A DNA stretch of 64,000 nucleotides from contig NZ_LLZG01000375.1 of NCBI RefSeq assembly GCF_001509475.1, positions 99,557 to 163,556 of the forward strand, given 5' to 3'. Under the pieces are notes generated by a model, which searched no databases, was not told the DNA's origin, and worked only from the letters and a program-made list of their open reading frames with translations. This document shows, piece by piece, positions 10,561 to 22,500 of this stretch. The DNA comes from Streptomyces regalis (lineage in GTDB: Bacteria; Actinomycetota; Actinomycetes; Streptomycetales; Streptomycetaceae). The position numbers and the translations under genes were made by a program. Numbering within the stretch: the stretch's first letter is position 1; each line of letters begins with the position of its first letter.

Positions 10561-13500
10561 GGGGCAGCCCACGGCCTTCGGCGATGACGCGGTCGAGCAG
10601 ATGGAGCGGGGCGGGCCGCACTCCGGCGGCCTCGGCCGCGTCCCAGTGGGCGAGGGCGCGGGGCAGGTCGACGAGGCCGTGGATCAAGGGGAGGTCGCTC
10701 GGGTCTCGGCCGGAGTCCCTGCGGTGGGCGTGGAGCAGTGACTCCAGTCGGCACGAGGCCAAGGTGCCCGGAATCCCGGGCCGCATCGCGAATCCCGCGC
10801 TCGCCGCACTGGGCAGGTCCTCGCTCAACTGCGTCTGCGTGGAGTCGAGGGCCAGCAGCCCGCCTCCGACAACCAGGACGTCCTGGTCCCGGCGCATACG
10901 GTCCAGTGCCCTCGCGGTGTCGAAGCAGTGCGGGAAGGAGTCGTCGACCACGATCGTGCCGGGGCGCAGCCGGTCGACGTCCAGGAGGGCCGTCGCGCCG
11001 CTGACGGCGGTGACGATCACGTCGGCGTCGTAGACCGCGGCGGGCAGCGTCCGCCCCGATTCGACGATCTGGACCGGCATCGCCGGACGCTCGGACGACA
11101 GGTCTGCCGCCAGCCGTTCGAGTCGCGCGGTGCTGCCCGGCAGGTCGCACAGCAGCAGCCGGGCCGGTGGGCGGGGTGCCGTCGCCAGCAGCAGGCGTAG
11201 GGAAGAGGTGCCGATCGAGCCGCATCCGACGACGGCGAGGGAGAGATCGTCGAGGCGGCGGCCGGTCGCCGCGAGTGCGGAGTGGACGGTCTTGGCCACG
11301 GCGACGGTCGTCGACGCGTGTCCGGTGGTGATCGCCGCGCTCGTCTTGGTCTCCCGCAGGACGTCGTAGCCGTAGCCGGTGAGGGACGGGATCATGCCCG
11401 CGAGTGAGACACAGCGGGCGCCGAGCGAGGCGGCGTGCTCCACGGCGCGGGCCGTGCGGGCGCCCAGATCGGCGGCCGGGGCCAGTTCGTCGGCGAAGAG
11501 CGGGAGGGCGACGAAACCGGAGTTCCCCAGCGGGGTCCTGGTCTCCTCCAGCAACCTGGCGCGACCGTCCGGGAAGAGCAGCGCCCGGATCTCCTCGCGG
11601 CCGAGGCCGGGGCTGTCGTGGGGCAGTCCGGCGAGGGCGGCGAGGTGGTCAGGGGCGGGCAGGTATCCGACGAGCGCGGCGTCAAGGCGGGGGCGCCGTC
11701 GGCTGCTGCTGCGGGCCGGGCGGGGGGCAGGGTTGGGGCCGGGTTCGCTCAGCGCGTCCTGCAGCTGTCGCCGCATCTCCTCGGTGAACCCGGCGACTTC
11801 GCGGGCTGTGAGGGCCGCCGCCGAAGCCCGTACGGTCACGCGCAGACCCTCACCGTTCGCCACCGGCCGCACGGCCAGGAACACGTCGGTGCCCAGCGGT
11901 GGCGGGGCGAGAGCGGTGTCGGATTCGTCCGCGTGCAGTGTCAGGCCGCCGGCGACCTCGGAGCCCAGGGACGTGAAGTCGAGGAAGGTGAAGAAGAACT
12001 GGGCGTGGCGCGGCAGTCCCGCCGCCGTGCGCACCTCGCTCGGGCCTTCGGCCCGGGCCAACTCGGCCTCGGCGGCGAGCTGCCTCAAGTCCTCGCCGAA
12101 TAGGGGTGGTTGGTCCTGGCCGTGTCCGTCAGGCAGGGCCGGGCGCAGCGCCACCGCTTCCGCGAAGGGGCCGAACACCCGGTGTGCGTCCACCGTGGAC
12201 TCCTCGCGCCCGGTGACGGCGAGCCCGAGCAGCAGGTCGCGTCGGCCGGTGAGTTCCGCGAGGGCGCGGTAGTACGCGGTGAGCAGCGGGGCGTACAGGG
12301 TGCGATGTGCGGCTCGGGCGAGCCGGCGCAACCCCTGTGTCGTGGCGGCGTCCAGGGTGAACCCCGTGGCGTGGAACGCCGGTTGCACCTCGGCGTCGTC
12401 GGCGGCCCGCCGGCGCAGCACGGGGGGCGTGTAGGGCCCGCGCAGGCGTGCGCGGTACTCCTCGGCCTCGGGTCCCTGCGCGCGCGGGCGTGCGGCGGAC
12501 TGGGCGACGTGCTCCCGGAGGGTGCTCTCCAGCGGCGGCAGGCCGGGCGGCAGACCTCGGTCGAGGCGGTCGTATGCGGTGAGCAGTTCCCTGGTGAGGA
12601 GGGCGGCGCTGTAGCCGTCGCCGATGAGGTGGTGCGCGTGGACGAGGAGTACATGCTCGCCGGGCGCCACGGTGAGCAGCCGCAGGCGCAGCAGCGGCCA
12701 GGCCCAGGGTTCGAGTCGGCGCCGCGTCTCCTCGGCGATGCGCTGCTCCAGCAGGTCGGGGTGCGCGAGGGTCTCCGTCTCCACGGGCAGGCGCAACGAG
12801 TCCGGCAGCTCCTGCTGCACGGGCGGGCGGGCGCCTGCCGGGAAGACGGTGCGCAGCATCGGATGACGGGCCACCAGAACGTCCACGGCTCGCTGGAAGA
12901 CGTCATGGCGCAGCGCCCCGCCCAGCCGGAACCGAGCGAGCCAGCCGGAGCCCGCCCCGGGGTTGATGGTCTCGGCGAGCAGGAATCCCCGCTGGGAGGG
13001 GGTGAGGGGGTAGGGGCCCGCGGGTTGCCCGGTGGCGGCTTCCGGGGTCGGATCGGGTGCGGGGCCTTTGGCACCGGTGTCGGCGGTGTCGAGGGCCGAC
13101 GCGAGTGCGCTCAGCGTGCGGTGGGTGTAGACGGTTGTCGGCCGTGGGACGGTCGGCAGCTCCTTGCGCAGGCGGGCGAAGAGTTCGAGCACCATGATGG
13201 AGTCGCCGCCGAGTTCGAAGAAGTCGTCCTCACGGCTGACGTCCGGCACGTCCAGCAGCGTCGACCAGATGCGTGCCAGGGTGTGCTCGGTCGCGGTGGC
13301 GGGCGGGGTTCCGGGCTCGCTGGTTGCCGGCCGGCTTGCCTCGGATGCGCGCGTCAGCAGGTTGCGGTCGATCTTGCCCGTGCCGGTCAGCGGCATCGCC
13401 GGGATCGGGCGGACGCGTCCGGGCAGCATGTACGGCGGCAGAACCCCGGACAGGAAGGCGCGCACCGCGCGTGCGTCGGGCTCGTCCGAGCCGGGCCGGG

Positions 13501-16500
13501 GTTCGACGTACGCCACCAGACGGCCGTCGACGAGCAGTACGGCGGCGCGGGCGACGTCCGGGTGGGTGAGCAGTGCCGCCTCGACCTCGCCGAGCTCCAC
13601 ACGGTGGCCGCGGACCTTGACCTGGTCGTCGAGACGGCCGAGGAACTCCAGTACGCCGTCAGCGGTTCGGCGGACCCGGTCTCCGCTGCGGTACCAGCGG
13701 CGACCGTCGCGTTCGACGAATGCCTCCGCGGTGAGCTGCGGCTCGCCGAGGTAACCGGGTGTCAGGCCCGTTCCGGCGATGAGCAGTTCACCGGGCTCTT
13801 CCGCCGCGCAGGGACGTCCGTCCTCGGTGACGACGGCCAGTTCGGTCCCGGCCACCGGCCGGCCGATGGGCAACTGCCGCACGTCGTCGGCCGGCCGGGT
13901 GTCGATGATGTGGCAGGTGGCGTTGATGGTGGCCTCGGTGGGCCCGTACAGGTTGGCGACCCTGTGCTCCGGTCCCCCGCAGGTGTCGAGCAGGTCGAAC
14001 CAGCGGCGCACGTGGGCAGCGGGCAGTGCCTCGCCGCCGACGTGGACCCAGCGCAGCGCCGACAGGTCAGGGGGTGTTCCGTCGTGTCGCGCCCGTGCCT
14101 CGGCGGCGGTCAGCAGTCGCTCCCACAGGGTCGGCACCGAACTCCACACCGTGATCCGGTCGTTGACGATCCGGTCCAGGAGCGCTTCGGGGTCGCGCAG
14201 GAGGTCCCTGGTGAGGGTGTGGACGGTGGCGCCGGCCAGCAGCGGTGCCAGCAGCTGGCGTACGGAGGCGTCGAAACAGGCGGACGCCGTCTGCACGAGG
14301 TGGTCCCCGGGGCGGTAACCGAAGGTGGTCAGGGACCAGTCGAGGTAGTTGAGCATGGACCGGTGGGTGATCGGGACCGCCTTGGGGCGGCCCGTGGAAC
14401 CCGAAGTGAAGATCACGTAGGCGATGGCGTCCGGGTCGGCGGGCGGCGCCTCGATCGGGGGCGGGGTGGCCGGGAGCGGAGTGGCCGGGGGCGTGTCATC
14501 GGCTGTGACCGGCGTGATGCCGTCCAGTGCGGCCACGGTTTCGCGCGTCGCGGCGTGGCAGACCACCGCGCCTACCCCGGTGCGTTTCAGCTGGTCCCGC
14601 AGCCGGGCCACTGGATGGGTCGCGTCCAGGGGCACCCAGCCGGCCCCCGCTCGAAGGATGCCCACCACGCCGAGGACGGTGTCCGCGCCCGGCTCGGTGA
14701 GGAGGCCGACCAGATCGCCGGGGCGTACGCCGGTCGCTCGCAGCCGGGCCGCCAGAGCGCTGGAGGCGGCGTCGAGTTCGGCGTAGGTGAGGGTGGTGCG
14801 GCCGGTGTCCACCGCGACGGCTCGCGGCGTCGCTCGGAACCGGGCGCACAGGCGGTCGACGATCCCCGCCGCGCTGCTCTCGTGCCGCTCGGCATGGGTC
14901 AACTGTCCAGCCGTAGCGCGTAGTTCTTTCACGTACTCCGCGGCGAGCCGCTCGACGGTCTCGGGCCGGAAGAGGTGAGCGGGGTGGTTCCAGGAGAAGC
15001 GGAGGGTCGCATCCGATTCCCAGCACAGCAGTCCGAGCCGGGTCGCGGCGGAGGCGGTGGCCGCCGCGGTCGGGGTCACGGTCACCGGCCAGTCGCTGCC
15101 GTGGCTCACAGGGAAGCGGGCGAAGCTGAACCCGGCCGGGGCGACCGTGCGCGGGGCGGAGCCGGTGGCGGGCAGCAGCGCGGCGATGTCGGGGCTGCCG
15201 AGGGTGGCGTGGGACTCCGCCTCCTGCCAGATCCGCTGGAGCCGCCCGGCCAGTACGGTCACGGGTTCGGCCGGGTCGACGGTGGCGAACACCGGCAGGG
15301 TGTCGGCGAGCGGCCCCACGAGGCGGTCGATGCCGGGCAGGGGCGCCTCACGGCGGGCACGCGCCACGTTCACGGCGACGGCCCGCTGTCCGCTCCAGCG
15401 GGCGAGGCAGCGGCCGTATGCCGCGAGCAGCAGGTGGAAGAGGGTGACTTGGTGCCGGGCGGCCACCTCGCGCAGCGCCGCCGTGAGCGAGGCGTCGATG
15501 CCGGTCTGGTGGTGGGTGAGCGGCGGGGCGGGGAGCGCGTCCGGATCGCCGTCGTACGGCAGCGCCGCAGCCGTGGCCGTGGCCGCCGTGGTGTGCTCGG
15601 CGATGCGGTCGCGCCAGTACTGCTGGTCCCGGGTGAAGGCCGGTGACTGGCGGGCTGCGGCGACGAGGGCGGCGTAGTCGGTGAACTCGGCGTCCGGGGG
15701 CGGGAGTTCGAGGGGGCTGCGGTCCTCCTTTCGGCCACCACCATGCCCGGCGAGCGCGGTGTAGAGCGACCAGAGCTCCTCGCACAGGACCTTGAGGCTG
15801 AAGCCGTCCGCGGCGCTGTGGTGGACGACCAGCAGGAGGTGGGCGAGGTCTGCGTCCTGGCGGTCGCGGACCAGGATCGCGCGGGCCGGATCCTCGGTGG
15901 TCAGGTCGAACGGACGGTTGTACAGCCGCCGTTCGAGGTCCGGCAGCGGCGGCGCGGCGTCGTCCGGCTCGTGCACCTCGTACCAGCGGGGAGCGCGGTC
16001 GGTGGGGTCGGCCGGCACCGTGTACTGACGTGGCGGTGTGCCGTCCGTGGTGATGCGCAGGCGCAGCATGGGGTGGCGGTCGGCGAGGTGGGCCAGGGCG
16101 CGGCCGAGGAGGCCGGGGTCCAGGGGGCCGCGGATGGTCTGGCGTATGTAGCCGTAGGCGGTGACGCCCTCGTACAGCGCCTCGGTGGTGAGAAAGGCGA
16201 GTTGGAGCGGAGTGAGGGGGCGTGGGGTGAGTGGGCGCGGGGTGTCCTCCTGGCTGCCGGTCACGGCGGTGGGGGCATGGGGATGGCCGGTCGGCCTCTG
16301 TCCGCTGAGGTAGGTGGTCAGTTCGCCAACCGTGCGGTACTCGAAGAGCAGCGTGGCGGGCAGGGGCAGCCCGAGTTCCCTCTCCAGGCGGCGAGCGAGG
16401 TCGACGGCGGTCAGCGAGTCGAGCCCGAGGCCGAGGAACTGCTCGTCGTCGCCGATGCCCTCGGGGGCGCGGTGCAGTGACTCGGCCAGCAGTCGGCGTA

Positions 16501-19500
16501 TCAGGGCGGTGACGCGAATCGGGTCGGTCACAACGCCGTCGTAGTCACCGTCGCCGCCCGGCAGGGTCCGGGGCGTGGGAGGCACGCTTGCGTCCGGGGC
16601 GCCCGGGACGTCCGGGCGGCCCGGACGGTCCGGAGCGGCGGCGATCTGCGCGGGTGCGGAAGTCGACGAGGACGTCACCAGCAGGTGAGTGGCGTCGGTG
16701 GCAACGGCCGTCCGCAGCGCCGCGATTGCCGTCCGCGTGGTCATGGTGCCGAGTCCGCGGGCACGCAGCCGCTGATGGTGAGCAGATGACCCGGCGGCCA
16801 GTCCCGCATCGGTGACAGGCCCGAACCCGATCGACTGCCAGGGCCGGCCCGCCGCGCGCTCGGCGGCGGCGAAGGCGTCCAGGAAGGCGTTGGCCGCCGC
16901 GTAGTCGCCGAGCGCGCCCGCCAGGCCGGGCAGCACCGAGGAGACGGAGGAGAAGGCGATGCATATGGCCGGTTGCCGGCCGTGCCGGCGCAGCGCCTCG
17001 GCGAGCAGCACCGTGCCGCGCACCTTCGCGGCGAGCACCTGCTCGATCTCCCCGTCGGTCTTGGAGCGGAGGCTGCCGAGTCGGACCGTACCGGCGGCGT
17101 GGAACAGCCCGTCCAGCGGGGGCAGTTCGGCGAACAGGGCGTGGACGGCGGCTTCGTCGGCGACGTCGGCCGCGTGGTACCGGGCCCGGGCGCCTTGGGC
17201 GCGGAGAGCGCTGAGCAGAGCATCGGGAGCGGTCTCGGAACGTCCGGTCAGGATCAGTTCACACGCGCCGCGTCCCGCCAGGTCCCGCGCGAGTGCGGAA
17301 CCGAGCCCGCCGGCTCCCCCGGTGATCAGGTAGGTGCCGTCCGGCGGCAGGGCGCCGAACACCGTGGGGGCGTCCGTCACGTCGGCCGGTGCGCGGGATG
17401 GCGTACGGCTGAGTCTGCGGCCGGCGCGCCAGGCGACCGCGCCCTCCGCGCCCGGCTCGTGGGCCGAGCAGAGCTCCCGCTCCAGGGCGTCGACCCGGGC
17501 GTCGAGCGTGTCGAGGGAGGACAGGTCCACGCTGCGAGCAGCGAGCCCTGGGTGCTCCTCCGGGAGTGCGAGTGCGAAGCCGTGCAGGAGTGCCTGGGTC
17601 GGGCGCGCCTGTTCGGGTGAGGTGCCGGTGACGTACGCGTCCTCGGTGACCACCAGCAGGCGGGAACAGTCGGCGCGGAGCAGGTCGAGAACGGGGCGCA
17701 ACGAGGTGATCGCGGCGCCCGTGGCCTGCCGGCCTCCGTCTCCGGCGCCCTCCTCACCTCCCAGCCACACCACGGTGTCCGCCGACGCCGCGCCCAGCCC
17801 GTGAGCCAGGTCTTCCCCGAGCACCGTCGTTCCACGGCGGCCGGCGAGCCGCTCGGCCAGGGCCCGGCCAAGCGCCTGATCACCGCCGATGAGCCGCACG
17901 ACGCGGGGTCCGGCCGCAGGAGTGAGCGGTGTGTCCCTCCAGTCGAGGCGGCGCACCACGGGCGCCGCGCCGGGCTTGCGCGGCCAGTAGCGGGTGCGCT
18001 GGAACGGATACGTCGGTACCGGCACCCTCGGACGCCCGGCGGCCCGGGTCGTCCGATCCGCAGCCCTCCGATCCGCAGCCGTCCGGTCCAGGGCTGTTCC
18101 GCGTGTCCACAGTCGGCCCACCGTCTCCAGCAGCGCCCGCGCCTCCGAGGAATCCGCCTCACTGCCCGGGCCCGCGGGAAGGCCGGTCGTCAACACCGCC
18201 ACGTCCACGGCGTCTTGCGTGCTCGCCACCGCGCGGACCGCCCCGCCAAGGGTGTTCCCCGGGCCGAGTTCGACGAAGGTGTCGTACCCCTCCTCCACGA
18301 GCCGTGCCACAGCCGCCCCGAACCGCACTGGCTCGACGGCATGCCCCTGCCAGTAGGCAGGCGTGAGACCGGGTCGCCACTCGCCGGTGACCGTGCTCAG
18401 CATCGGTACGGCAGCCGGTTTGACCGTCAGCGCCTTGGCGGCCTCCCGCAGCGGATCGAGGACGGGCTCCAGCAGCGGGGAGTGGAAGGCGTGGGAGACA
18501 CGGAGCCTGCGCGTGGCCACGCCCCGTCCCGTCAGCTCGGCGAGGGCTCGCTCGACGGCCTCCTCGGCACCCGAAATCACCACCTGCCCGGGCCCGTTGA
18601 CGGCGGCCACGCCCAGCGAGCCGCCCGATGCGGCGACGAGCCCGGCGACGGTGTCCTCGTCGCCCCTGACGGCGGCCATGGCTCCGGGGAGGGCCAGTTC
18701 GCCCACCAGGCGGCCGCGCTCCCCGGCGAACCCGACCGCCTCGGCGAGGCTCAGCGCACCGGCGACGCACGCGGCTGCGATCTCGCCCACGCTGTGTCCG
18801 GCGACCGCGTCCGCGGACAGGCCCCACTCCTCCAGTTGCCGGGCCAGACCCACACCGAACGCGACGAGCAGCGGCTGGGCCACCTCCGTCCTGGCCAACT
18901 CCTCGGGATCCGTACCGGGATCGAGGCACCACTCGGCCAGCGAGCGCCCGAGTACGGGTCCCGTCAGTGAGGAGGCCTCGTCCAGGACCTCCCGGAACAC
19001 CGGGGCCGACCGGTACAGCGCACGCCCTTGGCCGGGCCGCTGTGCTCCCTGGCCCGGCAGCAGGAACACCGTCCGCGGACGCGAGGACCGGGCGACCGTG
19101 AAGTCCGCCGTGCGGGCGGCCTCGAGCCGGTCCGCGAGATCGCCGTCGGCGACCACGGCGAGGCGACAGGGACCGTCGTCGCGCGCGGTGTTGACCGTGG
19201 CGCAGATGTCGGCCTCGGGCAGGTCGGGGTGTGCCCGCACATGGGCAGCCAGGTCGGCGGCGGATGCCCGCAGGGCGTCGGCGCTGCGGGCCGACAGTGT
19301 GAGCAGGTGCGGGCCGCCCGCGACGGGACTCGCGGACGCCGTGCGTCCGGGTGCCTCCTCCAGGACGGCGTGCGCGTTGGTGCCGCCGAAGCCGAAGGCA
19401 TTGACGCCCGCGATCAGGGGCCCGGGGGCCCGCCATTCCCGCTGCTCGGTGACGAGTTCGAAGCCGGGGGCGACGCGTTGCAGATACGGCGCGGGCGGGG

Positions 19501-22500
19501 TGGTGTTCGGGGCGGGCGGGACCTGGCGGTGCTGGAGTGCCAGGACGGTCTTGACCAGGCCTGGCATGCCGGCGGCGTTGAGGAGGTGTCCGATGTTCGC
19601 CTTGACCGAGCCGAGCAGGCGCGGGAGCCCGTCCGTGCGGGGCGGGAAGGCGTGCCCTAGCGACTGCGCCTCGACCGGGTCCCCGACCGGGGTGCCGGTC
19701 CCGTGCGCCTCCACGTACGACACCGCTTCGGGGTCGATGCCGCACGCGCCGTATGCCTGGGTGATGACCTCGCGCTGGGTGCGCGGGTTGGGGGCGAGGA
19801 GGCTGAGGGAGCGGCCGTCGTTGTTGACGGCCGTGCCGCGGACCAGGGCGAGTACCGGGTCACCGTCGCGCAGCGCGTCGTCCAGGCGTGCAAGGACTAG
19901 GGTCGCTCCGCCCTCTCCCGGCACGATTCCGTCGGCGGCGGCACCGAAGGGGCGGCTGCCGCCCGTAGGGGAGAGTGCGCCCGCGTGTGCCAGCAGCCGG
20001 TGGCCGGTCGGGGTGAGGGCGAGCTGGACGCCGCCGACCACGGCGACATCGCACTCGCCGCTGAGCAGGCTGCGCCGCGCCAAGTGGAGCGCCACGAGCG
20101 CGGAGGAGCAGGCCGTGTCCACCGCGAGGGCGGGGCCGTCGAGGTCGAGTGCCTGGGAGAGGCGGGCGGCGATCAGGTTGGGCAGGTTGCCGGTGAGCGC
20201 GCCGGGGTGGGCGGCGAGGTCGCCGTCCGTGGCGGCGGCCAGGATCTCGCGGTATCCGCTGTCGCCGACGGCGGCGAACACGCCGATCCTGCGGCCGGTC
20301 CGTCGCGGCCCCGCGTACCCGGCGCGCTCCAGGGCTTCGTGGGCCAGCTCCAGGAAGATCCGGGCCTGGGGGTCGGTCGCGCGGGCCTCGTCGTCGTCCA
20401 TGCCGAAGCAGGCGGCGTCGAATTCGGCGGGGTCGGGGAGGAAGGACCCGATGAGGCCGGGGGCGCCCGGTGCGCTCATCCGGCCCACGGAGCCCTCGGA
20501 GACCTGCGAGCCCTCCGAGCCGGCCAGGCCCTCCCAGCCGTGCCCGCCTTCCCAGCCCTTCCAGCGGCCCTCGGGTACGGCTGTCACCGTGTCGCGGCCG
20601 GACACGAGCAACTCCCAGAAGGCCTCGGGCGTTTCAGCACCGGGGAACCGGCACGCCATGCCGAGCACCGCCACGGGCCCCCGCTCCCCCGCACCGTCGG
20701 CGGACGACAGCGGCACGTGTCCGGCATCCGCGCTCGGCCCGGCGTCGACAGCTGCCCCTCCGTCAATTTGCATGTCAGGGCTGGCGAGCAGGGCAAGAAC
20801 ATGCCCGGCCAGCGCGGCGACCGTGTCGTGGTCGCGCAGCACGCGCGGCTCCACCGTGACGGAGAAGGCGTCCTCGATCCCCGCGAGCACCGCCATCGCC
20901 TTCAGCGAGGAACCCCCGAGGGCGAAGAACCGGACGTCACGGTCGATGTGCGCCGACGGGACGTCCAGCGTCCGTGCCCAGATTCCCCGGACCACGTCCT
21001 CGACGTCCCGCCGCGAACGCGGCACGGGCCCCTGCGGACCGTGCTCTTCCTGCCGGGCGGGCGAGCCCTCGGCCCGCGCGGCCGACAACCGCTCCTCGAC
21101 CGCCGTATAGGACCCTGCCTCGAACCGCGCGCGCATCAGACCGCGCCGCAGCTTGCCGCTCGTCGTGCGGGGAAACGCCCCGGGCGGCAGGGGCAGCACC
21201 CGTACGTCGTCGTGGCCCAGCGCCTCCCGGACCCGGGCCGCCGCCGCGTCGAGCACCGGAAGGGCCGCGGCCAGAGCGGGCCGCGCCCACTGCACGAACA
21301 CCACCACCCGATCGGCTCCGGTGCCGGGATCGGTGGAGCCGAGCGCCGCCACCGTTCCGCCGGGCAGTCCCGGGGTCGCGGCGACCGTCTCTTCGAGGTC
21401 CGGTGCGTGGAAGGTACGGCCGCCGACGAAGACGACGTCCTTGTGCCGGCCGGTGACGCACAGCCGGCCCTCGGTCAGGAAGCCGAGGTCGCCGGTGCGC
21501 AGCCAGTCACCGCAGAACGCGGCCGTGCTCGCCTCGGGGGCGCGATGGTAGCCGCGTGCGACCTGAGGACCGCGCACCTCGATGTGACCGACGCGCCGGT
21601 CGTCGAGCGGTGTGCCGGAATCGTCGGTGACCCGGAGTTCGCAGTCCGGGACGGGACGGCCCAGGTTCATCAACTCGACGGCGTCCGGGCCGGGTTCCAC
21701 GGGGACGGCCCGGCCACGGCTGAGCGCCTTCCGGTCCAGTCGCAGGGGCTCGGCGATCTCCCCGAGCGGGGGCACGGTCACGGCGAGCGTGGCCTCGGCC
21801 AGTCCGTACACGGGAAGCATCGCCCTGGCGTCCAGCCCCGCCGCACCCGCCCGGGCGGTGAACTCCCGCCACACGCGCGGTGCGATCGGCTCGGCTCCCA
21901 CGAGCATCAGGCGTACGGAGCTCAGGTCCAGGCCCGTCCAGGTGCTGTCCGGCACCCGCCGCGCCGCCAGCGCGAGCGCGAAGTTCGCCGCCGACAGCAG
22001 GGTGGCCCGGTGCCGCGCCACCGCCTCCAGCCAGCGGGCCGGGCGCTTGGCGAAGGTCAGCGGTTCCAGTCGCACCTGCTTCAGGCGTGCCGCCATGGGG
22101 ACGAGATGGGTGCCTATCAGGCCCATGTCGTGGAAGTACGGCATCCAGGTCGCCACCACGTCGTCCGACGTGATCGCCATGGCCGCGCGGATCTGCCGGA
22201 GGTTGGCGAGCACGGCCTGGTGGGTGAGTTCGACGCCCTTCGGGGTGCCGGTGCTGCCGGAGGAGAACTGCAGGAACGCGAGGTCCTGCAGGTCGCGGCG
22301 GGGCAGCGAGCGAGGCGGGCGGGACTCGCGCAGCGCATCCAGCCGCAGGGCGCGCACGGGGCCCGGGATCTCGGCGAGCAGGGCTTCGGTGGCGGCGTCC
22401 ACCACGACGGTGGGCCTGCCGAGGAACTCCCACACCGGTCCCACCCGACGCACCTCCGGGGCGAGCGGCACAGGGACGAGCCCCGCCGCCAGCGCTCCCC

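Noticed and set aside
12110-14923. A 937-residue plus-strand frame
   Set aside because: It is antisense to the C-A-PCP-C region of the megasynthase, which has complete catalytic motifs.
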